Below, piece by piece: positions 14,976 to 23,027 of a stretch of 35,186 nt of DNA. The notes below the pieces were generated by a model, which did no database searches, was not told where the DNA came from, and was given only the letters and a program-made list of their open reading frames with translations. How positions within the stretch are numbered: position 1 is the stretch's first letter; every line of letters begins with the position of its first letter. The position numbers were made by a program, and so were the translations under genes. This DNA is from Micromonospora orduensis (GTDB lineage: Bacteria > Actinomycetota > Actinomycetes > Mycobacteriales > Micromonosporaceae). The stretch lies in assembly GCF_006228125.1 (NCBI RefSeq), contig NZ_VDFY01000146.1, positions 1 through 35,186 on the forward strand, in the 5' to 3' direction.

Positions 14976-17726
14976 ATGACCGCAGAACTCCACCGGCAGC
15001 CACTGACCAGCGGCGCGCTGCCCAGCCAACTGGTCGACCTGGACCCCGCCGAGACCCAGGAATGGCGGGACTCCCTCGACGCGGTCGTAGAACACGCCGG
15101 AGCCGATCGGGCCCGGTATCTGATGCTCAGCGTGCTGCAGCGGGCCCGCGAACAGCACGTCGGCGTTCCCGGACTGCACAGCAGCGACTACCTCAACACC
15201 ATCCCGCCGCAGCTGGAGCCGGTGTTTCCCGGCGACGAGGACATCGAACGGCGCATCCGCGCCTACATCAGGTGGAACGCCGCGATCATGGTGCACCGGG
15301 CGCAGCGACCCGGGATCGGGGTCGGCGGGCACATCTCCACCTACGCCTCGGCCGCGTCGCTGTACGAGGTCGGGTTCAACCACTTCTTCCGCGGCCCCCA
15401 CGCCCAGGGCGGCGGCGACCAGATCTACTTCCAAGGCCACGCCTCCCCGGGCATCTACGCACGGGCCTTCCTCGAGGGCCGACTGACCGAACATCAGCTC
15501 GACGGGTTCCGCCAGGAGCTGTCGCATCCCGGCGGCGGCCTGCCGTCCTACCCGCATCCGCGGCTGATGCCCGGCTTCTGGCAGTTCCCGACCGTCTCGA
15601 TGGGCCTCGGCGCGATCAACGCCATCTACCAGGCCCGGTTCAACCGCTACCTGCACCACCGCGGGATCACCGACACCAGCCGCCAGCGGGTGTGGGCGTT
15701 CCTCGGCGACGGCGAGATGGACGAGATCGAAGCGCTCGGCGCGATCGGCGTGGCCGCCCGCGAGAACCTCGACAACCTCACCTTCGTCATCAACTGCAAC
15801 CTGCAGCGCCTCGACGGCCCGGTCCGCGGCAACGGCAAGATCATCCAGGAGTTGGAGGCGTACTTCCGCGGCGCCGGATGGAACGTCATCAAGGTGATCT
15901 GGGGCCGGCAGTGGGACCCGCTGCTCGCCGCGGACACCAACGGCGCGCTGCTCAACCTGATGAGCGTCACCCCGGACGGCGACTACCAGAGCTACAAAGC
16001 CGCATCCGGGGCGTTCGTACGGGAACACTTCTTCGGCCGTGACCCGCGCACCGCCGCAATGGTCGCGGACATGTCCGACGACCAGATCTGGGGACTCACC
16101 CGCGGCGGCCACGACTACAAGAAGCTGTATGCGGCGTACCAGGCCGCCGTGACGCACACCGGCCAGCCGACCGTGATCCTGGCCAAGACCATCAAGGGCT
16201 GGACACTCGGGTCGCACTTCGAGGGACGCAACGCCACCCACCAGATGAAGAAACTCACCCTCGACGACCTCAAGGGCTTCCGGGACCGGCTACATCTCGA
16301 GATTCCCGATACGGCACTCGACGAGATACTGCCGCCGTACTACCGCCCGTCCGACGGTTCCCCGGAGCTGGAGTATCTGCACGAGCGTCGCCGTGTCCTG
16401 GGCGGCTATCTGCCGGACCGTCCCACGCGAAACCTGCGCCTCGCCCTGCCCGGCGCCGGGGCGTACGCGGTCGCCGCCCGCGGTTCCGGCCGGCAGCAGG
16501 TCGCCACGACGATGGCGTTCGTCCGGTTGCTGAAGGACCTGATGAAGGACCCGCACATCGGTCACCGGTTCGTGCCGATCATCCCGGACGAGGCCCGCAC
16601 CTTCGGCCTGGACGCCCTGTTCCCGTCCAAGAAGATCTACTCCCCGCACGGACAGCACTACCTGTCCGTGGACCGGGAACTCATGCTCAGCTACCAGGAG
16701 GACACCCAGGGCGTCCTGCTGCACGAGGGCATCACCGAAGCCGGCGCCACCGCGTCCTGGACCGCGGCCGGGACCTCCTACGCCACCCACGCCGAACCCA
16801 TGATCCCGATCTACATCTTCTACTCCATGTTCGGGTTCCAACGCACCGGCGACGGCCTGTGGGCGGCCGCCGACCAGATGACCCGCGGCTTCCTGCTCGG
16901 TGCCACCGCCGGCCGGACCACCCTCAACGGCGAGGGACTGCAACACGAAGACGGCCACTCGCTGCTTCTGGCCGCCACCAACCCCGCCTGCGTCGCCTAC
17001 GACGCCGCGTTCGCGTTCGAACTGGGCCACATCGTCCGCGACGGCCTGCGCCGCATGTACGGCGAAACCCGCAACGGTGAGGACGCGAACGTCTTCTACT
17101 ACCTGACCCTGTACAACGAACCCATCACCCAGCCCGGCCAGCCGGCCGACACCGACGTCGACGGCATCCTCGCCGGCATGCACCTCTACAGCACCGCCGA
17201 GGAAACCGGCTGCCCGCGGGCGCAGATCCTGGCCTCCGGCATCGCCGTGCAATGGGCGCTGCAGGCACAACGGCTGCTGCGCGACGACTGGGGCATCGCC
17301 GCCGACGTCTGGTCGGTGACGTCCTGGACCGAACTGCGCCGCGAGGCCATCGCCGCCGACGCCTGGAACCTCACCCACCCCGACCGGCCACGCAGAATCC
17401 CCTACGTCACCCGCCGGCTGACCGAGGCGCCAGGCCCCGTCACCGCCGTGTCCGACTGGATGCGAGCCGTCCCCGACCAGATCGCACCGTTCGTGCCTGC
17501 CACCTGGTCCTCCCTGGGCACCGACGGCTTCGGGCACTCCGATACCCGCGGGGCGCTGCGCCGCCACTTCCACGTCGACGCACCCTCCATCGTGCTGCGG
17601 GTCCTCTCCCAACTCGCCGACCGTGGAGAAATCGACGCGTCCTCGCCCGCTAGGGCGATTGAGCTGTACCGGCTGAATGAAATCGATGCGGCCACGCCCG
17701 GCAGCACCGAAGGGTCCGTCGAGTAG
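14976..17726 (+). CDS. aceE: Pyruvate dehydrogenase E1 component, homodimeric type
   Basis: A 916-aa protein of the usual homodimeric E1 length. The thiamine diphosphate motif is GDGEMDE ... NCN (residues ~244-272). Other typical text: [56 protein letters not shown], and the C-terminal [20 protein letters not shown] and [15 protein letters not shown]. It decarboxylates pyruvate and passes the acetyl group to the lipoyl E2 of the pyruvate dehydrogenase complex, giving acetyl-CoA. No E2 or E3 gene is visible here, so it would rely on subunits encoded elsewhere; actinobacterial aceE is commonly unlinked. ATG 14976 is chosen because the conserved N-terminus starts there and AGAAAGG lies upstream. 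Its place among redox regulators suggests a condition-specific second E1. Confidence 0.95.
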   Translation: MTAELHRQPLTSGALPSQLVDLDPAETQEWRDSLDAVVEHAGADRARYLMLSVLQRAREQHVGVPGLHSSDYLNTIPPQLEPVFPGDEDIERRIRAYIRWNAAIMVHRAQRPGIGVGGHISTYASAASLYEVGFNHFFRGPHAQGGGDQIYFQGHASPGIYARAFLEGRLTEHQLDGFRQELSHPGGGLPSYPHPRLMPGFWQFPTVSMGLGAINAIYQARFNRYLHHRGITDTSRQRVWAFLGDGEMDEIEALGAIGVAARENLDNLTFVINCNLQRLDGPVRGNGKIIQELEAYFRGAGWNVIKVIWGRQWDPLLAADTNGALLNLMSVTPDGDYQSYKAASGAFVREHFFGRDPRTAAMVADMSDDQIWGLTRGGHDYKKLYAAYQAAVTHTGQPTVILAKTIKGWTLGSHFEGRNATHQMKKLTLDDLKGFRDRLHLEIPDTALDEILPPYYRPSDGSPELEYLHERRRVLGGYLPDRPTRNLRLALPGAGAYAVAARGSGRQQVATTMAFVRLLKDLMKDPHIGHRFVPIIPDEARTFGLDALFPSKKIYSPHGQHYLSVDRELMLSYQEDTQGVLLHEGITEAGATASWTAAGTSYATHAEPMIPIYIFYSMFGFQRTGDGLWAAADQMTRGFLLGATAGRTTLNGEGLQHEDGHSLLLAATNPACVAYDAAFAFELGHIVRDGLRRMYGETRNGEDANVFYYLTLYNEPITQPGQPADTDVDGILAGMHLYSTAEETGCPRAQILASGIAVQWALQAQRLLRDDWGIAADVWSVTSWTELRREAIAADAWNLTHPDRPRRIPYVTRRLTEAPGPVTAVSDWMRAVPDQIAPFVPATWSSLGTDGFGHSDTRGALRRHFHVDAPSIVLRVLSQLADRGEIDASSPARAIELYRLNEIDAATPGSTEGSVE

Positions 17727-17840
17727 GGAAGGGGCCGGCCCAGCTGTGATTCGCCGGATGTCTCACCGAGGCGACAAGCAGCTCGGGCTGGCCCGATGGG
17801 GGTGTGCGCCCAACGTGTGCATGCAGTGTCGCGGCGATGG

Positions 17841-17856
17841 AGCGGAATCATCCGCT
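17841..17856. terminator. Stem-loop between convergent genes
   Basis: Perfect 6-bp arms AGCGGA and TCCGCT with a 4-base loop lie between the ends of aceE (+) and the membrane-protein gene (-). A second pairing (CCGCTGC with GCAGCGG) is possible just to the right. It is a plausible bidirectional terminator. Confidence 0.45.
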
Positions 17857-17900
17857 GCGGCGCGAAGCCGCTCAGCAGCAGCGGCAGTCGGCGACGGCGG

Positions 17901-18416
17901 TCAGGGGTGTCGCAGGTGTGCCAGCGCCATGCCGATCGGGATGCTGACAGCCAGCACGAGCAGCAGCGTCCGGTGGACATGGCCGACCAGCGCTGACACC
18001 CCACCGGCGGCCGAGCTAGTAGCCGAACCCGCACCGGGTCGTGCGACGCAGAAGGCGATCGCCAACGCGATGACCAGCAGCGCCGAGCCGAAATCGACCG
18101 CCAAGGGTTCACCGGTCAGGGTTCCACCGATCACCAGGGCGTTGCCCACGTTCCAGCAGCCGATCTGTGCCCAGCTGCCGCTCGGCGCTATGACCTCGGG
18201 TCCCCGGATCCGGGCCTGGCTCATGGCGCACTGCGTCACGCCACCGACCAGCACCAGATAGGCCGCGAGCTAGCTGCCGTGCGCCAGATCGAGTGGCTCG
18301 GTGACCGCGGCGACCAGGCCACCGATCACCACCGAACAGACGCCGATCGCGGTCAGGACGGTTGCCGGGTTCGGCTGTGAACCGCGCCGCGGGGCGGGCG
18401 GCGACGTCGCGCTCAA
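17901..18416 (-). pseudogene. Membrane protein interrupted by an amber codon
   Basis: The C-terminal frame from GTG 18254 (LVLVGGVTQCAMSQARIRGP, NVGNALVIGGTLTGEPLAVD, LLVIALAIAFCVARPG and a last helix LLLVLAVSIPIGMALAHL) looks like a complete set of helices missing its first one. Upstream in the same frame, past TAG at 18270-18272, the reading continues backwards as hydrophobic helix TVLTAIGVCSVVIGGLVAAV and then EPLDLAHGS, so the natural text would be LAHGS-W-LAAYLVLVGG and TGG became TAG. The N-terminus is near TTG 18416, about 50 bases after the cupin stop. The family is not recognised. It is the last gene of the minus-strand unit with the second SufR-like regulator. Translation might restart at GTG 18254. 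Confidence 0.6.
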
Positions 18417-18465
18417 CTGCTGCGCCGGCCGGTTGCTCGGCCTGCCGGGTGGTCGGCCGAGGCGG

Positions 18466-18804
18466 TCACTCCCGTCGGTCGGTGACGACGCTCAGCAAGA
18501 CCGCGGAGTCGTCGACCGCGGTCAGGTCATGGCGGGCCGGTGGGATGATCAGATAGTCACCTGTGGCCGCTTCCCAGGAGTCGTCGCCGGCACTCAGACG
18601 TACCCGCCCGGCCAGGACCTGCAGCGTTGCCTCACCGGGGCTCTCGTGCTCGCCGAGCCTCTGGCCCGCCGCTAGGGCGAGCACCGTCTGACGCAGGGCA
18701 TGTGTCTGCCCGCCGTGGATCGTGCGGGCGCTACGCCCGGCCGACGAGGCATGAGCCGCGGCGGCTTGCTCCTCGGCCAGGGCGGTCAACGACAGGGCAT
18801 CCAT
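18466..18804 (-). CDS. Small cupin-domain protein
   Basis: A 112-aa cupin: an N-terminal helix (LTALAEEQAAAAHAS), then THALRQTVLALAAGQRLGEH, SPGEATLQVLAGRVRLSAGD and TGDYLIIPPARHDLTAVDDS, the two conserved cupin strands. In the first motif one His/Glu ligand set is partly retained (EH..PGEA), and the later PARHD keeps the second His. These single-domain cupins may bind a metal and sense or bind small molecules; the function is unknown. ATG 18804 shares a base with the stop of the regulator gene (TGATG), so translation is coupled. A close paralogue lies at 34155-34592 (TIDGGRPHLLYQSVIALACG, HDHPGEATVQVLRGRVRV). Confidence 0.82.
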   Translation of the reverse strand: MDALSLTALAEEQAAAAHASSAGRSARTIHGGQTHALRQTVLALAAGQRLGEHESPGEATLQVLAGRVRLSAGDDSWEAATGDYLIIPPARHDLTAVDDSAVLLSVVTDRRE

Positions 18805-19484
18805 CAGGATCCTCCAACAGCGCTCAGGTGGGCCACGCACCGGTCTGGTTGAACAAAGGGGTCGAGTCGGTCGACCGTGATGGGCGAGGCCCACGACTGC
18901 ATCGCGCCCTGCATCAGGCCCAGGTGTGCCGGGCACACGACGTCGGGCCGACTGATCGCGAGCTCGAAAAACGGGCAGTGCCGCAGATCGATCTGTGGCC
19001 GGTCGCCACCGGCGGGTCGCTCGGGTGCGAAGCCTAACTCGTCGAGCAACCGCATCAGCCGCTCAACAGATTCATCCGGGTCGGGTGCTTCGTCCGGTGC
19101 GGTGGCGTCGATGATGGCGGACGCATGGTGACGTCCCCAGAGGCGTCCGGTCGCCAAGACCCGGCTGCTCGGATCTGGATCGGCCGCGATCACCTCGGCG
19201 AGTACTTCGGCGAGCACCCGGAAATGCCGGGGACCCATCGGATCCATGCGCCGTACCGCATGGAACAGTTGCGGTGGACGTCCCGGGCTGCGGGAGTCGG
19301 TGGTGGTGCGCTCGACCCGACCGTCACTGACCAGGCTCTCGAGATGAAACCGTGCGGTGTTGACGTGGATCCCGAGCCGTTCGGCGATTTCGGCGACAGC
19401 CATCGGGCTGCGCGCGTCCCGCAGCAGCCGCAATACCTGTCCGCGGCGGCCTGCCGCGTGCTGGCCCGGCTCCGGCGACGTCAT
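18804..19484 (-). CDS. Second ArsR/SufR-like winged-helix regulator with conserved cysteines
   Basis: A 226-aa regulator and paralogue of the 13574 gene. The winged helix comes first (QVLRLLRDARSPMAVAEIAE, RLGIHVNTARFHLESLVSDG, wing SPGRPPQLFHAV). The C-terminal sensor carries HCPFFELAISRPDVVCPAHLG and PFVQPDRC: Cys ~170, ~184 and ~216, the same C-x13-C-x2-H-x28-C spacing. It is expected to bind an Fe-S cluster or metal and repress its own unit when the cluster is intact (inference from SufR). ATG 19484 is chosen because GGTGGAGG lies upstream; the frame is open far beyond. The stop of a decayed ferredoxin frame overlaps its start (ATGA), and its own stop overlaps the cupin start. The dyad at 19837-19863 is the likely operator of the unit. 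Confidence 0.84.
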   Translation of the reverse strand: MTSPEPGQHAAGRRGQVLRLLRDARSPMAVAEIAERLGIHVNTARFHLESLVSDGRVERTTTDSRSPGRPPQLFHAVRRMDPMGPRHFRVLAEVLAEVIAADPDPSSRVLATGRLWGRHHASAIIDATAPDEAPDPDESVERLMRLLDELGFAPERPAGGDRPQIDLRHCPFFELAISRPDVVCPAHLGLMQGAMQSWASPITVDRLDPFVQPDRCVAHLSAVGGS

Positions 19485-19828
19485 GGCATTTCCTCCACCT
19501 CGGTTCGGCGCGGCGGGCCGACCACCATCATCGTGATCGTGGGGCGAGCCGTGCTTGCGGCCCCACCGGATGATCGCCGTGCACCGGCACGACCGGGAAG
19601 CAGCAGCGAGCAGGAAACCTTCTCGGGCAGATAAGGCATCAGGTGGCTCGCGAGGTCGTCTTGGAAGGCGATCACCGCCGCCGATGAACCAGCCTGCAGG
19701 GCCCGTGGTGCACCACTCGTCGGGTTGGAGGTAAGGAACGAATGACCTCGTACGCGCGGTCCACGGGGCATCCGTCGGCGCGCACGGTCCACAAGCCCCG
19801 CGCACGGCTGGAGAATCGCGCACCTCAT
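19481..19828 (-). pseudogene. Decayed FdxA-like ferredoxin
   Basis: The 116-codon frame starts MRCAILQPCAGLVDRA, which aligns with the FdxA N-terminus (x-VI-x-x-PC-x-x-x-x-DRAC). The expected continuation then appears in pieces in other frames: ADGCPVDRAYE (CPVDCIYE with the cluster Cys now Arg), YLQPDEWCTTGP ([12 protein letters not shown]) and, back in the first frame, VIAFQDDLASHLMPYLPEKV (the usual AI-x-x-x-DDLP). At least two frameshifts and the loss of several cluster cysteines mean no functional ferredoxin can be made, although frame 1 stays open to the regulator. The TGA overlaps the regulator ATG, so the frame may survive as a leader that couples translation. A new, unrelated protein from frame 1 is possible but less likely. 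Confidence 0.6.
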
Positions 19829-19836
19829 GATCCAGA

Positions 19837-19863
19837 GTTTACACAAGACCTGGTTGTAGAAAC
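19837..19863. promoter_or_regulatory. Dyad upstream of the second SufR-like unit
   Basis: Arms GTTTACACAA (19837-19846) and TTGTAGAAAC (19854-19863) match at 8 of 10 symmetric pairs around a 7-base centre. It is AT-rich and lies 9-35 bases upstream of the ATG at 19828, overlapping the probable promoter. It is a candidate operator for the regulator encoded in the same unit. Confidence 0.5.
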
Positions 19864-19936
19864 TATGGAGCGGGAGAATCGCGATGTCATCGCCGACCGT
19901 AAGTGAGCTGGGTTCAGGCGTCGCTGCGTCGGCCGG

Positions 19937-20761
19937 TCATCGCGTCGCTGGGTGACGAGCTACGGACATGGCGGCGAGTCCGGCGCCGTTGAGCGCGGCG
20001 GTCCATGGTGCGACCGCAGACCGCACCGGGATCCGCAGGTTCGCGGCGATCTTCACCATCAGGGTGGGAGTCATGGCGCCGTCGCCCACCACCATGAGGC
20101 CGCGGGTCAACGCGGCGGGGACCAGGGCCTCGACGGCCGGGTCCTGGCGCAGCTCATCGATCATGCGGGTGGTGGCGTGGGCGAGGAGTTCGGTGGGTGC
20201 ACCGCGCTTGAGGTCGCGGGTGCCGATGTCCGTGCGATGCGCCGCCAGGACTCTGCCGTGCCGCAGCGCCGCTACCTCGATGATTTCAGCGCCGACGTCG
20301 GCGATGACGAGGCTGCCGGCGCCGGCGCCGGCGCCGATGGCTGCCGCGCGTACGGTGTCGATGAACACCAACCGCGACGGGGCGAACACCGCTGCGGCGA
20401 CCTGGCGCAGCGCGTCCTGCTCCGTCGCGCTGGCCAGCACGGGCCGGCAGACGACCACGACCGAGCCGGCCGGGATCGGGTCGCGGTACCGGCGGATCAG
20501 CCCTGCCAGCACATCGATACAGCCGGATCTGTCGGCGACGCGTCCCCGGCGTACCGGAGCGTGGGAGGTGCCGACGGTGTCGCCGCTCGGGCAGCTCAAG
20601 CCGCCGCGGCCGGCCACCCACACGTGGGTTTGGCCACTGCCGAGGCTGACGGCTATCGCGGTGGGCGAGGTCTCGGCACTCGCCCGGGTATCGGCGGGTG
20701 CCGCGCCCGCCGGGCCGCTGGAGGATTGCTGGCCGGAGACCACCGTGGTGGATACGGACAT
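19937..20761 (-). CDS. Small MreB/Hsp70-type actin-like ATPase
   Basis: A 274-aa protein with the actin-fold order: phosphate-1 loop AIAVSLGSGQTHVWVAG (residues ~35-50), SVVVVCRPVLASATEQDALR, phosphate-2 SLVIADVGAEIIEVAAL, and adenosine motif RGLMVVGDGAMTPTLMVKIA. It is about 60-70 residues shorter than MreB, and the phosphate-2 loop carries GAEI where MreB has GGGT. The early middle region is reduced and includes a GGCGCC repeat coding for GAGAGAG (20313-20334). It may bind ATP without polymerising, or act as a stress-specific chaperone-like ATPase. Start ATG 20761 has GAGG five bases upstream. The neighbours are a SufR-like unit and a DksA gene, both on the same strand, so it is part of the stress island and not of a cell-shape operon. 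Confidence 0.7.
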   Translation of the reverse strand: MSVSTTVVSGQQSSSGPAGAAPADTRASAETSPTAIAVSLGSGQTHVWVAGRGGLSCPSGDTVGTSHAPVRRGRVADRSGCIDVLAGLIRRYRDPIPAGSVVVVCRPVLASATEQDALRQVAAAVFAPSRLVFIDTVRAAAIGAGAGAGSLVIADVGAEIIEVAALRHGRVLAAHRTDIGTRDLKRGAPTELLAHATTRMIDELRQDPAVEALVPAALTRGLMVVGDGAMTPTLMVKIAANLRIPVRSAVAPWTAALNGAGLAAMSVARHPATR

Positions 20762-20837
20762 GCCGACCTCATTTCTACCGACGCTCGGATAGGACGGTCT
20801 CGCCGCGCCCGGCGGCGTGCGCAAGACCGCGAGTTTG

Positions 20838-21254
20838 TTACACCTGGCAGGTGGCACATCGTTGAGCGGTTGGTGAACCCTGTAGACGATGAGCGGTGAT
20901 GCTGCAGCCACACTGTTGGCATATGCCGTAGGTGCCGTGGGCCATGCGTCTGAGCGCGGCTTGGATGTCGTCGACGGCATATCGCGCCGCGGCAAGCCGC
21001 GTCCGCGCCAACTCCTGCGACATGACGTCGTCCAGCGCCTCGGTCGACGGCGCGGCCACGCACCGCCCGAACGCCTGATGCAACTGGTGGACCGTTAGGT
21101 CCCAGGTGAGGGCAATCGCATCGCGGCGCCGGTCGGCGAACACCCGTGGCGTCGGGTCCGACCGTCCGCGACGCAGCGGCGTGGCCGCGCCGCCCGGCCG
21201 GACGAATCTGGCATCGACGGTGGGGCTGGAGGTCACCGCTCTCGTCGTCATCAT
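20838..21254 (-). CDS. DksA/TraR-type zinc-finger protein
   Basis: A 138-aa protein. The N-terminal ~45 residues are basic and of low complexity. A coiled-coil-like helix pair follows (IALTWDLTVHQLHQAFGRCV, DDVMSQELARTRLAAARYAV), then the C4 zinc finger C-QQ-C (112, 115) and C-AT-C (133, 136) with 17 residues between the pairs. DksA-type proteins insert a coiled coil into RNA polymerase to adjust initiation; TraR-type ones are shorter. Whether this one acts with ppGpp is unknown. ATG 21254 follows GGTGAGGAGACAC; the second ATG at 21251 is also possible. A paralogue occurs at 33312-33632 with the same finger spacing. A partial copy of the dyad motif (21348-21364) and a hairpin lie upstream. 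Confidence 0.82.
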   Translation of the reverse strand: MMTTRAVTSSPTVDARFVRPGGAATPLRRGRSDPTPRVFADRRRDAIALTWDLTVHQLHQAFGRCVAAPSTEALDDVMSQELARTRLAAARYAVDDIQAALRRMAHGTYGICQQCGCSITAHRLQGSPTAQRCATCQV

Positions 21255-21372
21255 GTGTCTCCTCACCTGCGGGACCGCTGTGTCAAGCGTGCGGGACTCA
21301 TCGGGTAAGCGCAGGAGCCGTCACGGGCAGAACGACCGACGTTGACCCTTCCGGTGCCCGGCAACCTCAGCG

Positions 21373-21393
21373 ACCGGGTGCGAACGACCCGGT
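21373..21393. terminator. Stem-loop between folE and the DksA-type gene
   Basis: Perfect 7-bp arms ACCGGGT and ACCCGGT with a 7-base loop, about 110 bases downstream of the folE stop and 120 bases upstream of the DksA-type start. It may end the folE transcript or be an operator. Next to it (21348-21364, read on the minus strand) is a weak TTGCCGGGCACCGGAAG copy of the island dyad, with five of eight pairs. Confidence 0.35.
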
Positions 21394-21503
21394 GCGGACG
21401 GCCGTGCGGCGCCAGGTGAGGCCGCTGTGGCGTCAGCACGCCGGCGACGACGATCGGGACATGCGCTGATCGGTCACCTGGGGTGTCGCGGTGCCGCGTG
21501 CGA

Positions 21504-22103
21504 TCAAGGGGAGCCGACACCGGCCATGGTCAGGAACTCCTCGCGGGCGCGGGCGTCGTCGCGCAGACGTCCGAGGAACGCGGAGGTGATGCTGCGGGCG
21601 CCTGCGGCGTGTGCGCCTCGCATGGTCACGCACAGGTGTTCGGCTTCGATGACGACCCCGACGGCTCCGGGCCGCAGGTGGGTGTCGAGCCAGACGGCGA
21701 TCTGTCGGGTGAGGCGCTCCTGCAGCTGGGGGCCGTGGGCGAACAGTTGCACCACCCTGGGGAGTTTCGACAGCCCGACGATGCGGTCGCCGGGCAGGTA
21801 GCCGACGTGGGCGACGCCGACGAACGGCAGCAGGTGGTGTTCGCACACCGACCGGATCGGGATGTCGCGGGTCACGACGAGTTCGTCGTATCCCTCGTCG
21901 TTGGCGAACGTGGTGAAGGCGAATTCGCGTGGGCTCAGCAGTTCGGCGTAGGCGCGCGCCATCCGAGCGGGTGTCTCGGCAAGCCCACCGGCTGTCAGGT
22001 CGACACCGAGGGCGGTGAGGAACGTGGCGGCGGCAAGTTCCGCGGCGACCAGATCCTTGTCCGGTCGCCGTTGACCGACGCGCAACGCAGCGGTGGTGGT
22101 CAT
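21504..22103 (-). CDS. folE: GTP cyclohydrolase I
   Basis: A 199-aa FolE: AETPARMARAYAELLSP, the zinc motif VCEHHLLPFVGVAHVGYLPG, LSKLPRVVQLFAHGPQLQER with QIA, and the second Cys in EAEHLCVTMRGAH, all in the standard order. It converts GTP to 7,8-dihydroneopterin triphosphate, the first step to folate and, in some bacteria, to other pterins. The start ATG 22103 has GAAGGGAG upstream. No other folate genes surround it, so it is probably an extra copy within the stress island, perhaps to supply a pterin under stress; that is inference. Confidence 0.93.
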   Translation of the reverse strand: MTTTAALRVGQRRPDKDLVAAELAAATFLTALGVDLTAGGLAETPARMARAYAELLSPREFAFTTFANDEGYDELVVTRDIPIRSVCEHHLLPFVGVAHVGYLPGDRIVGLSKLPRVVQLFAHGPQLQERLTRQIAVWLDTHLRPGAVGVVIEAEHLCVTMRGAHAAGARSITSAFLGRLRDDARAREEFLTMAGVGSP

Positions 22104-22442
22104 GGTGCTCCCTTCGCACGCCGCCGTGCGCAGACACGACTGTCATTGACCGAACTGGCATGGGCACGTGGGCGGCGCCACCGGCGGACGCGGCACGACT
22201 CCGTATGCGGGGACGACAGTGTCGCTCTACCTGGCAACCGAATCGCCGATCATCGTGTCGGTCAGAATGAACGGGGCTCGGTCGATGGGCGTGGCCCTGC
22301 GAGCGGTGGGCAGGCCCTCTCGTCGGATGCCGCTGGTCGAGCGGCGCCCGGCATTCACCATGCAGACCCGCACTGACGCCCGGACTCTTGTTGCATCGTC
22401 CGCGGGCGCGGTCACCGGTCGGTCTGTGAGCGGGCCGCCGCC
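22104..22442. other. Intergenic stretch between folE and DUF3040, nothing recognised
   Basis: I see only a weak 62-codon minus-strand frame (22227-22415) without a ribosome binding site or recognisable product. No repeats or RNA genes are apparent. The folE promoter should lie near 22104-22170. Confidence 0.35.
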
Positions 22443-22736
22443 CTATGGCTGTGGTGGTCGTCGATCATTGGTCCACCGGGTGTGGTCGGTGATCCAGATG
22501 GCCGCGCTCACGCCGGCCACACCGACCGCGATGAGCGCGATTCCGAGGCTGGTCGTCAACACCGCCAAGCCCATGATCAGCACGGCTGCGATCAGCCAGG
22601 TGCGTGGAGTCATGCCGCGCCACTTGTGCGGGCGGCTCTGCATGGCATGGCCGAATCGATCGGCGAACTCGGGGTCTTCTGACCGCAGTCCGCGTTCGAT
22701 CTCCGTCAACCTGCGCTGTTCTGCGTCGCTGAGCAT
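22443..22736 (-). CDS. DUF3040 domain membrane protein
   Basis: A 97-aa protein with the standard DUF3040 form: LSDAEQRRLTEIERGLRSED (N-terminal helix) and PEFADRFG, followed by two transmembrane helices (TWLIAAVLIMGLAVLTTSLG and ALIAVGVAGVSAAIWI). The family is common in actinobacteria, of unknown function, and often near stress genes. ATG 22736 has AAAGGAG upstream. A weak copy of the island dyad lies 16 bases before the start (22752-22768). Confidence 0.85.
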   Translation of the reverse strand: MLSDAEQRRLTEIERGLRSEDPEFADRFGHAMQSRPHKWRGMTPRTWLIAAVLIMGLAVLTTSLGIALIAVGVAGVSAAIWITDHTRWTNDRRPPQP

Positions 22737-22751
22737 GCTGCTCCTTTCCGA

Positions 22752-22768
22752 CTGGCGACCGTCCGCAA
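22752..22768. promoter_or_regulatory. Weak copy of the island dyad
   Basis: CTGGCGACCGTCCGCAA keeps the GAC-C-GTC core and GCAA end of the island dyad but has only five of eight symmetric pairs. It lies directly upstream of DUF3040. Suggestive only. Confidence 0.2.
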
Positions 22769-22818
22769 CGACCTACCGTGCAGCCCGCCTCGTGGCGTCT
22801 CCGTTTGATGTGACCGGT

Positions 22819-22847
22819 GCAGGCGGCGGACGCGAGCCGCCGCCTGC
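22819..22847. terminator. Strong GC stem-loop between USP and DUF3040
   Basis: Perfect 11-bp arms GCAGGCGGCGG (22819-22829) and CCGCCGCCTGC (22837-22847) with a 7-base loop. It is downstream of the USP gene on the minus strand and upstream of DUF3040. It is probably a terminator, without a T-tract. Confidence 0.55.
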
Positions 22848-23027
22848 CGATCCGTCGTTTGTCCACGGACAGCATCCGGCTTGACCTGATCCCATCGACA
22901 GGGCCGACAACAGCAAACTGCGAAAGTCGGACCTGCCGAACCACAGCAAACCGCCCGTCACACCTCATACCCGGTCGGTGGACGCGAGCCCGGGCCGAGC
23001 CCGACACATCGATATGACGGCACGCCG

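Noticed and set aside
14688..17612. Long open frames on the minus strand opposite aceE
   Set aside because: They are shadows of a very GC-rich coding strand. Their products are of low complexity and resemble nothing, while the plus frame is a full AceE.
20313..20334. GGCGCC tandem repeat as a regulatory element
   Set aside because: It is in frame within the MreB-like gene and codes for a Gly-Ala linker; nothing suggests a separate role.
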